This document shows, piece by piece, positions 45,169 through 53,773 of a stretch of DNA of 64,000 nt. Both the position numbers and the translations under genes were made by a program. The notes beneath the pieces were generated by a model. It saw only the letters and a program-made list of their open reading frames with translations, was not told the origin of the DNA and ran no database searches. Location: contig NZ_VIWW01000001.1 of assembly GCF_007829885.1 (NCBI RefSeq), positions 3,658,001-3,722,000 of the forward strand. The letters are read 5' to 3'. This DNA comes from Streptomyces brevispora (GTDB lineage: Bacteria; Actinomycetota; Actinomycetes; Streptomycetales; Streptomycetaceae). How positions within the stretch are numbered: the stretch's first letter is position 1; every line of letters starts with the position of its first letter.

Positions 45169-45594
45169 TCAGAAGTAGTACGCCGACGAGATCTCGTTCT
45201 TGAACGTGGCGGAGGCGTTGCCGTAGTAGTCGAGCGGCAAGGAGCCATGGATCCCGCCTCGGACGGGGTTGGTGTACACATCCCAGGTCGTCACGTCGCG
45301 GTTCCAATACGAAGCGGTGTTGTCGTCGGTGGTCTGGTTCTGGCCGGGACAGGTCTGGGAGGTCGTCGACGAGACGAAGCGGTCGTCGGAGAACCTTTCG
45401 TCCGAGTAGAGGAGGTCGAAGACACAGCCGGCGTAGTTCGAGTTGTAGTAGAGGCCGAACTCCCCGCTTTCCACGTTTCCGTTCTTGTGGCCGGCAGCGG
45501 TTGCGGGGCCGGCGGTCGTGAGCGTCAGCCCGGTGATCACGGTCGCGGCCAGAGTGATGCCGGTCAGACGGCGCATTACGGTTGAGCGATTCAT
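45169..45594 (-). CDS. Small secreted protein (peptidase-inhibitor I36/crystallin-like), module copy 1
   Basis: A 141-residue exported protein with signal peptide to about 33 (cleavage after ATA in GPATAAGHK). The mature part has GEFGLYYNSNYAGCVFDLLYSD, a Greek-key-like pattern typical of I36 inhibitor/beta-gamma-crystallin-like proteins, and two Cys. It ends in the aromatic SSAYYF. Its partner in the window (53234-53659) also has 141 residues, with YLYYNSNYDCS. Both precede a hairpin and a 323-residue lipoprotein. ATG 45594 is followed by MNRSTVMRR. Inhibitor, bacteriocin or matrix roles are possible; none is demonstrated. Confidence 0.78.
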   Translation of the reverse strand: MNRSTVMRRLTGITLAATVITGLTLTTAGPATAAGHKNGNVESGEFGLYYNSNYAGCVFDLLYSDERFSDDRFVSSTTSQTCPGQNQTTDDNTASYWNRDVTTWDVYTNPVRGGIHGSLPLDYYGNASATFKNEISSAYYF

Positions 45595-45863
45595 TCCGTC
45601 TCTCCTTCGTGGTTCGGTCGGGTTACGCGTGAAGCTGCTGGGGCGTGAGCGCCATCAATCCAATGCGGTACGCATGCGGCTGGCTACTGACCCCGAGGAC
45701 AGTTGTTGTCCGCGGACGGGCTCTGTAGCTTTGGGCGTCCGAGACTTCGTCACCGGCCGCAAAGCCGTTGGAATAGAGCGGCTGTTGGGCGCGTGATGAG
45801 CAGCTCGGCATCAGGCGCGGTGACCGTCTCCCCACGCCGCTGTTCCTCTTCCGGGAGTCCCGT

Positions 45864-46361
45864 ATGCGCCCCGTTCCAGCTGCCGTCAGAACTGCCGCGG
45901 CGCTGGTGCTGCTCTCCCTCGTGACCGCCGGATGTTCGGGTTCGACGGACTCCGTACAGGCGAAGTCGTCACCGAAGTCCACCCAGGGGGCGGACGAGAT
46001 CGCCTATTACCGGTGTCTGGCGGACCGGGGTATCCCGCTGGACACGACGGACGACGGCGTGCTGCGGGTCAAGAAGGGGAAGGACAACAACGCGGCCATC
46101 CTGGCCGCGGAGAAGAAGTGCGCAGGTCTGCGACCCGCACCGACCACGGTGCCCGCGACCGAGGAAGACATGGCGCGGGCCAGAAAGCTGAGCGCGTGCC
46201 TGCGGGAGCACGGCGTCAAGGGCTATCCGGACCCAGGTCCGGACGGGGATGCCCCGCTCAGCAATGAGATGGCCTACGCGATGAAGACGAACCCCGACTA
46301 CCGCGAGGCGAACCGGGTGTGCGATCCCCGGCCCGAAGACGACTCCGTGGTCGGCGGCTGA
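45864..46361 (+). CDS. Small cysteine-rich lipoprotein heading the ABC operon
   Basis: A 165-residue lipoprotein: signal with lipobox TAGC (Cys24), then Cys in YYRCLADRGIP, EKKCAGL, KLSACLREHGVKGYPDPG and NRVCDPRPED. The pattern C-(M/L)-x-x-(R/H)-G-x-x-x-x-D-P recalls the CMKIRGFTYQDP motif of the 323-residue lipoproteins, so they may be related. It starts a four-gene same-strand run (24 bp to the adaptor gene). ATG 45864 follows GGGAG. Its probable role is as the substrate-binding or accessory lipoprotein of the exporter. Confidence 0.8.
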   Translation: MRPVPAAVRTAAALVLLSLVTAGCSGSTDSVQAKSSPKSTQGADEIAYYRCLADRGIPLDTTDDGVLRVKKGKDNNAAILAAEKKCAGLRPAPTTVPATEEDMARARKLSACLREHGVKGYPDPGPDGDAPLSNEMAYAMKTNPDYREANRVCDPRPEDDSVVGG

Positions 46362-46385
46362 CGTGTCCGGGGGAAAGGGTCTTCG

Positions 46386-47828
46386 ATGAGCGGCGAGCCC
46401 GGCGGGAGCAGCCGGAACGACGAGGGCAGCGGCAACGGCGGGGAAGAGCCCGACGGCGGTCTCGGCCGGCGCCGTCGCTGGGTGGTCGCCGTCGTCGTCG
46501 CGGCCGTGGTGCTCGGCACCGTCGGCGTCGGCGCGTCGATGGTCATCAAGTCACCCGCGCAGGCTGCGGCGGAGGCCGGCGCACCACAGCAGGACGTGCT
46601 GACCGCGGCGGTGGAACACCGGGTGCTGGTGTCCTCGGTGATCACTCGGGGCCAGGTGCGGGCGGGACAGACCGTGAACGTCTCCCCGCAGGTGTCCGGT
46701 GGCGACGAGGGCGCGACCGGCGCGGTGATCACGAAACTGGCGGTCAAGGCCCAGGACGTCCTGCGGAGCGGCCGGCTGCTGATGGAGGTCTCCGGCCGCC
46801 CGGTGTTCGTACTGCGGGGGAAGCTGCCCGTCTACCGGGACCTGCGTCCCGGCAGCGAGGGCGACGACGTCGGGCAGCTCCAGAAGGCGCTTCAGGACCT
46901 CGGGCACCCCACCGCACCCGATGCGGGCGGCAGCTTCGGCACGGGGACCAAGACGGCGCTCAACTCCTTCTACGCGTCAATCGGTTACGACCCGTTGCCG
47001 GCCCAGGACGGCGACGGCGAGGGGGTCAGGTCGGCCGCCGGCGCGGTGCGGTCGGCCGAGCGGGCCCTGGAGGACGCCAAGGAATCCGGCTCCGCGGCGA
47101 AGAGCGACGGCGCACCCGGCGACCCGCACAAGGCCGTGGAACGGGCCGAGGAGGACCTGAACGACGCACGCGCCGCTTACGCCGAGGCGCAGGCGAAGTC
47201 GGGCCCGATGCTGCCCGCCGGTGAGGCGGTGTTCCTGGAGAGCTTCCCGGCCCGGGTGAACGCGGTGCAGGGGATCGTGGGCGCCAAGGTGTCCGGGACG
47301 GTCATGACGCTGTCCTCGGGCCGGCTGGTCGTGCAGGCGTACGTCCCCGAGTACCAGAAGGGACTGCTGCGCGCCGGCCAGCGCGTCGGGATCTACTCGG
47401 AAACCACCGGGGTGTCGGCGGGCGCGAAGGTCACCCGCGTCGCGGACACGCAGACGGTCCCGGCCCAGAGCACCGCCGGTTCCGGAGCAGAAGGCGGCGA
47501 CGGCGGTGGCGGCCCGGCCGCCGCCCGCTCCGGCTACCTGGTGCAGATCACTCCGGGCAAGGCGCTCGACGCCCAACTGAACGGCCAGGACGTCCGCTTG
47601 ACCATCGAGGCGGCCTCCACCGGCGGCAAGGCCCTGGTGGTCCCGATCACCGCGATCACCGCGGGTGCGGACGGCCGGACGGTGGTGACCGTGGTCGCCG
47701 GGTCCGGTGATCAGAAGCGGGTCGAGATACGTCCGGGCACGTCCGGAGACGGCTTCGTGGCCGTCGAATCCGTGGTCAGGGGCGCCCTGGCCGCAGGCGA
47801 CAGAGTGGTCACCGGGATACGGAAATGA
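46386..47828 (+). CDS. Peptidoglycan-binding / HlyD-like adaptor protein
   Basis: A 480-residue membrane-anchored adaptor. One transmembrane helix lies at about 32-55 (VVAVVVAAVVLGTVGVGASM). A PG_binding_1-like segment lies at about 155-195 (LRPGSEGDDVGQLQKALQDL, DAGGSFGTGTKTALNSF), then a coiled coil around 213-278 (GAVRSAERALEDAKESG, AVERAEEDLNDARAAYAEAQ). The C-terminal beta domain (about 285-480) is like membrane-fusion proteins. It would link a MacB-type transporter to the cell wall. It is 24 bp after the lipoprotein gene and overlaps the ATPase by 4 bp. Confidence 0.88.
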   Translation: MSGEPGGSSRNDEGSGNGGEEPDGGLGRRRRWVVAVVVAAVVLGTVGVGASMVIKSPAQAAAEAGAPQQDVLTAAVEHRVLVSSVITRGQVRAGQTVNVSPQVSGGDEGATGAVITKLAVKAQDVLRSGRLLMEVSGRPVFVLRGKLPVYRDLRPGSEGDDVGQLQKALQDLGHPTAPDAGGSFGTGTKTALNSFYASIGYDPLPAQDGDGEGVRSAAGAVRSAERALEDAKESGSAAKSDGAPGDPHKAVERAEEDLNDARAAYAEAQAKSGPMLPAGEAVFLESFPARVNAVQGIVGAKVSGTVMTLSSGRLVVQAYVPEYQKGLLRAGQRVGIYSETTGVSAGAKVTRVADTQTVPAQSTAGSGAEGGDGGGGPAAARSGYLVQITPGKALDAQLNGQDVRLTIEAASTGGKALVVPITAITAGADGRTVVTVVAGSGDQKRVEIRPGTSGDGFVAVESVVRGALAAGDRVVTGIRK

Positions 47829-48514
47829 CCCCGCCCGTCATCGAGTTCCGCCAGGTCGCCCTGACCTACCCCGGACCACCACCGGTCGCCGCCTTCCGGC
47901 CCTGCGATCTGGTGATCGACCGGGGCGAGTTCGTGACCGTCGTCGGGCCGTCCGGCTCGGGCAAGTCGACGTTCCTCAACATCGCCGGTCTGCTGGACGC
48001 CCCGACCGCGGGGACGTATCTCCTCGACGGCCTGGACACCGGAGCGATGAGGGACGGCCACCGCACCGCCCTGCGAGGCCGCCGGATCGGCTTCGTCTTC
48101 CAGTCCTTCCACCTGTTACCGCACCGAAGCGCCCTGGAGAACGTCACGCTGGCCATGGTCTACAGCGGCGTGGCCCGCAAGGAGCGCCGGCGGCGGGCGA
48201 AGGAGGCGCTGGTACGGGTCGGGCTCGGACACCGCGTCGAGTCCCTGCCCACCCGGCTGTCCGGCGGGGAGCGGCAACGCGTGGCGATCGCGCGGGCACT
48301 GGTGGCCAGACCCTCCCTGCTGCTCTGCGACGAGCCGACCGGCAACCTCGACACGGCCAACGCGCAGTCGGTGCTGGCCCTGCTCGCGGAGTTGCACACC
48401 GATGGCATGACGGTGCTGGTGATCACGCACGACGCGGAGGTGGCGGGACGCGGCGCGCGTACGGTCACCATCCGCGACGGGGTGCTGCGCGAACGTGAAG
48501 GAGCGGCGGGATGA
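47825..48514 (+). CDS. ABC transporter ATP-binding protein (MacB/LolD type)
   Basis: A 229-residue ATPase. Walker A GPSGSGKST (41-49), Q-loop FVFQSFHLLPHRSALENV, signature LSGGERQRVAIARAL, Walker B LLLCDEPTG and H-loop ITHDAEVAGRG are all intact. It energises the FtsX-like permease encoded next. It is coupled by 4-bp overlaps on both sides. Confidence 0.95.
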   Translation: MTPPVIEFRQVALTYPGPPPVAAFRPCDLVIDRGEFVTVVGPSGSGKSTFLNIAGLLDAPTAGTYLLDGLDTGAMRDGHRTALRGRRIGFVFQSFHLLPHRSALENVTLAMVYSGVARKERRRRAKEALVRVGLGHRVESLPTRLSGGERQRVAIARALVARPSLLLCDEPTGNLDTANAQSVLALLAELHTDGMTVLVITHDAEVAGRGARTVTIRDGVLREREGAAG

Positions 48515-49761
48515 TCCGCGGCGTGCTGCGCAAGCGCGGGGCCTCGGCGGTGGACCGCTCGGTGTTCTCCTTCGGAGACCTCCTGGGCGAATCACTCGCC
48601 GGCATGCTGCAGCGCCCGGCCCGTTCGGCCCTGACGGCGCTCGGTACGGTCCTCGGCGTGGGTACGTTCGTGGCCATCCTGGGGCTGACCGCCACGGCCT
48701 CCTCGCAGATCGACGCCCGCTTCAACTCCCTCAGCGCCACGGAGGTGTCGGTCGAGGACAAGGCCTCGGAACAGAACGAGTTCGCGGCGCCCGCCTTTCC
48801 GCCGGACGCCGACGAGCGGGTGGAGAGGCTGAACGGCGTGCGCAGCGCCGGGGTGTACTGGCCGGTTCGCCCGGCCACCGACGTCACGGTGCGCTCCGCC
48901 CCGGTCGCCCGGGCCGACGACGGCGGCAGGACGCAGGTGGTCGCGGCTTCCCCCGGCGTACTGGAGGCGGCCGAACCCACGCTCTCCCAGGGGCGGATCT
49001 ACGACGACCTGATGTCCGACGAAGGGGCGTACGTCGCCGTCATCGGGTCGGGCGTCGCCTCCCGGCTCGGCATCACCACGCTGGAGACCCGGCCCGCCGT
49101 CTTCGTCGGCGACCAGCCGTTCACCGTCACCGGGATCATCGAGAACACCGAGCGCAAGGCCGACCTGCTGCTGTCGGTCGTCGTCCCGCGCACCACGGCC
49201 GAGAAGATCTGGGGGCCGCCCGCGGGCGGAAGCGCGACGATGCTGGTCTCGACGGAACTCGGCGCCGCTCAGCAGGTCGCCAGGCTGGCCCCGACCGCGC
49301 TGCGGCCCGACCACCCCGAATACCTCAAGGCCCTCCCGCCGCCCGATCCCCGGTTGCTCCGCTCCGGGGTCAGCGGCGACCTGAGTCAGCTGTTCCTGCT
49401 CCTTGCGGGCATCTGTCTGGTCATCGGCGCGGTCGGGATCGCCAACACCACCCTGGTGTCGGTCCTGGAACGCACCGGCGAGATCGGTCTGCGGCGCGCG
49501 CTCGGCGCCCGTGCCAGGCACATCACCCTGCAGTTCCTCGCCGAGTCCGGCGTGCTGGGAGCCGTCGGCGGTCTGATCGGGACCTCGCTGGGCGTGGTCA
49601 CGGTGGTGGGCGTTGCCCTGGCCCGCGACTGGACCCCGGTCGTGCACCCGGCCACCGCCGCGGCGGCCCCCGCGATCGGCCTCGTCACCGGCGTGCTGGC
49701 CGGGCTGTATCCGGCGTGGCGGGCGTCCCGCATCCAGCCCGCCGAGGCACTGCGCCGCTGA
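48511..49761 (+). CDS. ABC transporter permease (MacB/FtsX type)
   Basis: A 416-residue permease. One N-terminal transmembrane helix (about 38-60; [21 protein letters not shown]) is followed by a large MacB-type periplasmic domain (about 65-285) and three C-terminal helices (around 295-320, 345-370 and 375-400). The family signature [20 protein letters not shown] is present. With the adaptor it forms a mechanotransmission-type exporter acting on extracytoplasmic substrates. The nearest candidates are the small secreted proteins and lipoproteins of the flanking module; this is inference from position. Confidence 0.93.
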   Translation: MIRGVLRKRGASAVDRSVFSFGDLLGESLAGMLQRPARSALTALGTVLGVGTFVAILGLTATASSQIDARFNSLSATEVSVEDKASEQNEFAAPAFPPDADERVERLNGVRSAGVYWPVRPATDVTVRSAPVARADDGGRTQVVAASPGVLEAAEPTLSQGRIYDDLMSDEGAYVAVIGSGVASRLGITTLETRPAVFVGDQPFTVTGIIENTERKADLLLSVVVPRTTAEKIWGPPAGGSATMLVSTELGAAQQVARLAPTALRPDHPEYLKALPPPDPRLLRSGVSGDLSQLFLLLAGICLVIGAVGIANTTLVSVLERTGEIGLRRALGARARHITLQFLAESGVLGAVGGLIGTSLGVVTVVGVALARDWTPVVHPATAAAAPAIGLVTGVLAGLYPAWRASRIQPAEALRR

Positions 49762-49831
49762 TCGGCACCGCGGTGTTCCCCGACAGCGGACCCGCCCCGC
49801 CGCAGCACGGCCGGGCTGCTTGAATGGACGG

Positions 49832-50524
49832 GTGACCCGAGCCTCCCTGGACAAGCAGCCGCACGAAGTCGCCTCGATGTTCGACGACGTGGCGGAGAAC
49901 TACGACCTCACCAACGACGTGCTCTCGCTCGGCCAGGCGCGGCTGTGGCGCAAGGAGGTCGCGAAGGCGGTGCACGCCCGGCCCGCGGAGAAGGTCCTCG
50001 ACCTGGCCGCCGGGACCGCGACGTCCTCGCTGCCGTTCGCCGAGACCGGTGCGTTCGTCGTGCCGTGCGACTTCTCCATCGGCATGCTCCAGGAGGGCAA
50101 GAGGCGCAACTCCTGGCTGCCGTTCACCGCGGGCGACGCGACGCGGCTGCCGTTTCGCGACGAGACGTTCGACGCGGTGACCATCTCGTTCGGGCTGCGC
50201 AACGTCCAGGACACGGACGCCGCGCTGCGCGAGCTGTACCGGGTGACCAAGCCGGGCGGCCGGGTGGTCATCTGCGAGTTCTCCCAGCCGGTCTGGACGC
50301 CGTTCCGGACCGTCTACACCGAGTACCTGATGCGGGCGCTGCCGCCGGTCGCGCGCGCGGTGTCGTCCAACCCCGACGCGTACGTCTATCTCGCCGAGTC
50401 GATCCGCGCCTGGCCCGACCAGGCCGGCCTCGCCGCAAGGCTTAAGCGGGCCGGCTGGTCGAAGGTCGCCTGGCGCAACCTCACCGGCGGAGTGGTGGCG
50501 CTGCACCGGGGCGTACGCGCCTGA
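49832..50524 (+). CDS. menG: Demethylmenaquinone methyltransferase MenG (UbiE family)
   Basis: A 230-residue SAM-dependent methyltransferase that completes menaquinone. Motifs are [20 protein letters not shown], the SAM site [44 protein letters not shown] and [16 protein letters not shown] 49832 gives the family start. It is next to a MenJ-like reductase (51171-52454), with a GNAT gene between them on the other strand, and 8.6 kb before nuoA. It is the last step of the pathway begun by mqnA at 37375. Confidence 0.93.
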   Translation: MTRASLDKQPHEVASMFDDVAENYDLTNDVLSLGQARLWRKEVAKAVHARPAEKVLDLAAGTATSSLPFAETGAFVVPCDFSIGMLQEGKRRNSWLPFTAGDATRLPFRDETFDAVTISFGLRNVQDTDAALRELYRVTKPGGRVVICEFSQPVWTPFRTVYTEYLMRALPPVARAVSSNPDAYVYLAESIRAWPDQAGLAARLKRAGWSKVAWRNLTGGVVALHRGVRA

Positions 50525-50548
50525 CGGGCGGCAGGTGCCGCCCGGCCG

Positions 50549-51073
50549 TCACCGGCCCAGCTCCAGCCGGAAGCACCGCACCTCCTGCCCCGACCGGGGC
50601 GCCGTGAAGCTCTCCGCCCGCTCCATGCCCAGGCGCAGGGCCACCGCGACCGACCGCTCGTTGAGCTCGTCGACCGTCGCCACGACCCGCTCCACCCGGG
50701 CCGCGCGCAACCGCTCCAGGGCGATGCGCGCGGCCGCGGTCACATAGCCGCGGCCCCACGCCGGACGGGCCAGCCGCCAGCCGATCTCGATCTCGCCCAC
50801 CGGGCCGTACGCGCTCTGCGGCCACGGCTGCGCACCGGTGAAGCCGACGACGTCGCCGCCCTCGTCGAGCACGGTCCACAGGCAGAAGCCGTGTTCGGCG
50901 TCGAGCCTGCGCTGCCTGGCGGTCCACTCCTCGTACAGCGACAGCTCGGACGGGCGGCCGCCGAGGAACTCCATCACCTCCGGGTCGGCGAAGGCGCGGT
51001 GCCAGGCCACCGCGTCCTCGTCGGTCGGGACACGCAGCTGTACGACAGGGAGTGCGCGGGGCGCGATCGACAT
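50549..51073 (-). CDS. GNAT-family acetyltransferase (RimJ/RimL type)
   Basis: A 174-residue N-acetyltransferase. Motifs are LRVPTDEDAVAWHRAFADPEV, FCLWTVLDEGGDVVGFTG, the acetyl-CoA motif A region IGWRLARPAWGRGYVTAAARIAL, and ERVVATVDELNERSVAVALRLGM. The substrate (ribosomal protein, amino acid or antibiotic) is not readable. ATG 51073 has AAGGGC upstream. It is inserted antisense between menG and the MenJ-like gene, with only 24 bp to menG. Confidence 0.88.
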   Translation of the reverse strand: MSIAPRALPVVQLRVPTDEDAVAWHRAFADPEVMEFLGGRPSELSLYEEWTARQRRLDAEHGFCLWTVLDEGGDVVGFTGAQPWPQSAYGPVGEIEIGWRLARPAWGRGYVTAAARIALERLRAARVERVVATVDELNERSVAVALRLGMERAESFTAPRSGQEVRCFRLELGR

Positions 51074-51170
51074 GGGGGAGCCCTTCGGAAGGTTGGTCAG
51101 CAGGCCCCCATAGACTGCACGGGACATGTGCCGCGCGGCACGCGATTTCGAGTCTTCGGGAGATCCGACC

Positions 51171-52454
51171 GTGACCGAGCCCCTGTCCGAACACAGCGCG
51201 GACGTGATCGTCGTCGGGGCAGGCCCGGCCGGCTCCACGACCGCGTACTACCTCGCCAAGGCGGGACTCGACGTCCTCCTCCTGGAGAAGACCGCCTTCC
51301 CGCGCGAGAAGGTCTGCGGCGACGGCCTCACACCGCGCGCCACCAAGCAGCTCGTCTCCATGGGCATCGACATCTCCGAAGAGGCCGGCTGGCTGCGGAA
51401 CAAGGGCCTGCGCATCATCGGCGGCGGCGTCCGGCTCCAACTGGACTGGCCGGATCTCGCCTCGTACCCGGACTACGGACTGGTCCGCAAGCGCGACGAC
51501 TTCGACGAGCAGCTGGCCCGCCAGGCGCAGAAGAGCGGCGCACGGCTGTACGAGCGCTGCAACGTCGGCGCCCCGATCACCGACCCCCGCACCGGCCGGA
51601 TCACCGGCGTGCACGCCAAGCTCGGCGAGGAGAAGACCCCGGTCACCTTCCACGCCCCCCTCGTCGTCGCCGCCGACGGCAACTCCACCCGGCTCTCCGT
51701 GGCGATGGGCCTGCACCGCCGCGAGGACCGCCCGATGGGCGTCGCCGTCCGTACGTACTTCACCTCGCCCCGCCACGACGACGACTACCTGGAGTCCTGG
51801 CTGGAACTCTGGGACCGCCGAGGCGCCGAGGACCGGCTGCTGCCCGGCTACGGCTGGATCTTCGGCATGGGCGACGGCACCTCCAACGTCGGCCTCGGCA
51901 TCCTCAACTCCTCCTCCGCCTTCAAGGAGCTGGACTGGCGCGAGGTCCTCAAGGCGTGGTGCGCGTCAATGCCGGAGGACTGGGGCTACACCCCCGAGAA
52001 CATGACGACGCCGATCCGCGGCGCCGCCCTCCCGATGGCCTTCAACCGCCAGCCGCACTACACCAAGGGCCTGCTGCTCGTCGGCGACGCGGGCGGCATG
52101 GTCAACCCGTTCAACGGCGAAGGCATCGCGTACGCCATGGAGTCGGGCCAGATCGCCGCGGACGTCATCGTCCAGGCCCACGCCCGCTCGACCCCGGCCC
52201 AGCGCGAACTGGCCCTGAACAACTACCCGAAGGTGCTCAAGGAGACCTACGGCGGCTACTACACGATGGGCCGCGCCTTCGTGAAGCTGATCGGCAACCC
52301 GAAGGTCATGAAGGTCGCCACCCAGCGCGGCCTGACGCACCCGCTGCTGATGAAGTTCACCCTGAAGATGCTCGCCAACCTCACCGACCCGACGGGCGGC
52401 GACGCGATGGACCGCATCATCAACGGCCTGACGAAGGTGGCGCCGAAGGCGTGA
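51171..52454 (+). CDS. Geranylgeranyl reductase family protein (MenJ-like)
   Basis: A 427-residue flavoprotein. The FAD dinucleotide site is VIVVGAGPAGSTTAYYLAKAG, with PREKVCGDGLTPRATKQL, AADGNSTRLSVAMGL, and LLVGDAGGMVNPFNGEGIAYAMESG for the FAD ribityl-binding part. The family saturates isoprenoid chains; in mycobacteria MenJ reduces one double bond of menaquinone. The location beside menG and upstream of nuo supports the same job. GTG 51171 follows GGGAG. A perfect hairpin terminator follows at 52459. Confidence 0.92.
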   Translation: MTEPLSEHSADVIVVGAGPAGSTTAYYLAKAGLDVLLLEKTAFPREKVCGDGLTPRATKQLVSMGIDISEEAGWLRNKGLRIIGGGVRLQLDWPDLASYPDYGLVRKRDDFDEQLARQAQKSGARLYERCNVGAPITDPRTGRITGVHAKLGEEKTPVTFHAPLVVAADGNSTRLSVAMGLHRREDRPMGVAVRTYFTSPRHDDDYLESWLELWDRRGAEDRLLPGYGWIFGMGDGTSNVGLGILNSSSAFKELDWREVLKAWCASMPEDWGYTPENMTTPIRGAALPMAFNRQPHYTKGLLLVGDAGGMVNPFNGEGIAYAMESGQIAADVIVQAHARSTPAQRELALNNYPKVLKETYGGYYTMGRAFVKLIGNPKVMKVATQRGLTHPLLMKFTLKMLANLTDPTGGDAMDRIINGLTKVAPKA

Positions 52455-52458
52455 GCGT

Positions 52459-52492
52459 CCGGGTGCTGCGGATCTTCTCCCGCAGCACCCGG
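52459..52492 (+). terminator. Hairpin terminator after the reductase gene
   Basis: A perfect 13-bp stem CCGGGTGCTGCGG (52459-52471), loop ATCTTCTC, CCGCAGCACCCGG (52480-52492). It starts 5 bp after the stop. Confidence 0.88.
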
Positions 52493-52684
52493 ATCGCGCC
52501 GGTCGAAGATCGTCGCTGCAGGCCGAACTGGATCTGCCATTTCCACGACTCGACTCTTCGGCGGTGGAATCCGGGGAGATCCAAGCCCTGCTCCTCCTCG
52601 GGCGAGACAGGTGATGCCGGACTATTCCTGCGTCCTGCATCCGGGCAAGGAGCGGGCCGGAGGCGAGGAACGCTGCGAACACAC

Positions 52685-52890
52685 CCGCGTACCCGCGGAG
52701 TTTGACGTTCGAGACCAAGGCCGCGCAGACCCGGGCCATGCCCACCAAGGCACATGCCGTCAAAGTCCGTGCGAGCTTCTTCACCGGCGACGAGGTTTAC
52801 GGCGCCCCGGACGCTTCGTACCACCGGCCGCACCCCGGGCCAGGGCTACGCGGTCGCCGTGCGCACCGGCCACCAGCACTGGCAGGCCTA
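52685..52890 (+). pseudogene. Fragment of an IS transposase (IS701-like), frameshifted
   Basis: One frame gives AAQTRAMPTKAHAVKVRASFFTG-like text followed by DEVYGAP, similar to the TADEVYG region of IS701-type DDE transposases. After a shift of frame near 52810, GQGYAVAVRTGHQHW follows, like the downstream YVLAVxxxHQ segment. No ends or full frame can be found. The rest of the gap 52493-53233 holds no other recognisable gene, apart from the promoter of the next one. Confidence 0.5.
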
Positions 52891-53233
52891 CGCGGCCACT
52901 ACGGAGACCGGTGCGCCTCCGCTCAGCGCAACACCTCTTCAATCGCATGCCCGGTCAGCTCTACCACTGCCTCCAGCGCCATGCTTTGTTTGACGAACAC
53001 GCCGCCTGCCCCCTCCAACTCGCCTCCAGCGCTTGGTGAGTTAAGGCCCTGGCCCCAGTACCAAGAGGGCCAGATGAAGCAAACGTGGGCTCCCTGCAAG
53101 CACACTGACGAGCACTCATGAGCAATCGGTGCTAACCGCAACGGAGTTGACGCCTTCTCATGATCGACTTCTCATAGTACGATCCGCCAGGGGCAGAGTC
53201 CCTGATGGACAAAGCCACGAGGAGGAAACAGGG

Positions 53234-53659
53234 ATGCGTGTCAGAAAAGTCCTTGCCGCAGGTTTCGTAGCCTTTGCTGCAGTTGTGGGGACAGCCGGTA
53301 CGGCGTCGGCAGCCCCCGCTTATGGGGACTGCCTTTTTGACCAGGTGTGCCTTCACTACAACTCGAGCTCGTACGGGTATGGGGCCTATTTCGCACAGGG
53401 TGGGAACATTGCGGACTACTCGGGCCGTTATTTCAAGGCCGGAGAAAATGGCAGTGCCGGCGCAGGCGTCTCGGTGAAGAACAACGCTGCTGCGGTGGAC
53501 AACCGTGGAACGCCGCGAAATTTCTACCTTTACTACAACAGCAACTACGACTGCAGTGTCGCATGTGTCACCGTTTCGCCGGGTCAGGTGATTAACCTGT
53601 CTGCGACGATGAAGAATAACAATGCATCGGGCAAGCTCGGTGCGTCTCAGGTCGGCTGA
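53234..53659 (+). CDS. Small secreted protein (I36/crystallin-like), module copy 2
   Basis: A 141-residue exported protein. A signal peptide of about 27 residues (AAGFVAFAAVVGTAGTASA, cleaved before APAYG) precedes a mature domain with DCLFDQVCLHYNSS and NFYLYYNSNYDCSVACVTV: four Cys, probably two disulfides, and a crystallin/I36-like pattern. It has the same length as 45169-45594. ATG 53234 follows a very strong GAGGAGG at good spacing, so high translation is expected. GC content and codon use are lower than the neighbours, and an IS fragment lies upstream, suggesting recent transfer. A hairpin and a lipoprotein gene follow. Confidence 0.8.
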   Translation: MRVRKVLAAGFVAFAAVVGTAGTASAAPAYGDCLFDQVCLHYNSSSYGYGAYFAQGGNIADYSGRYFKAGENGSAGAGVSVKNNAAAVDNRGTPRNFYLYYNSNYDCSVACVTVSPGQVINLSATMKNNNASGKLGASQVG

Positions 53660-53674
53660 CACCTTGCGAATTCC

Positions 53675-53717
53675 CGCGGTGGGCCCTGTTCGGATCGCGC
53701 TGGCAGGGCCCGCCGCG
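53675..53717 (+). terminator. Hairpin between the two genes of module copy 2
   Basis: Stem 53675-53688 (CGCGGTGGGCCCTG) with 53704-53717 (CAGGGCCCGCCGCG), 14 bp with one mismatch, loop 15 nt. It occupies the same place as the hairpin at 45097-45133 in copy 1. Confidence 0.8.
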
Positions 53718-53773
53718 GCACACTCCACTCAGTAATCCTTTCTCGCATTGTTGCACCGAAAGAGATCGTCCAG

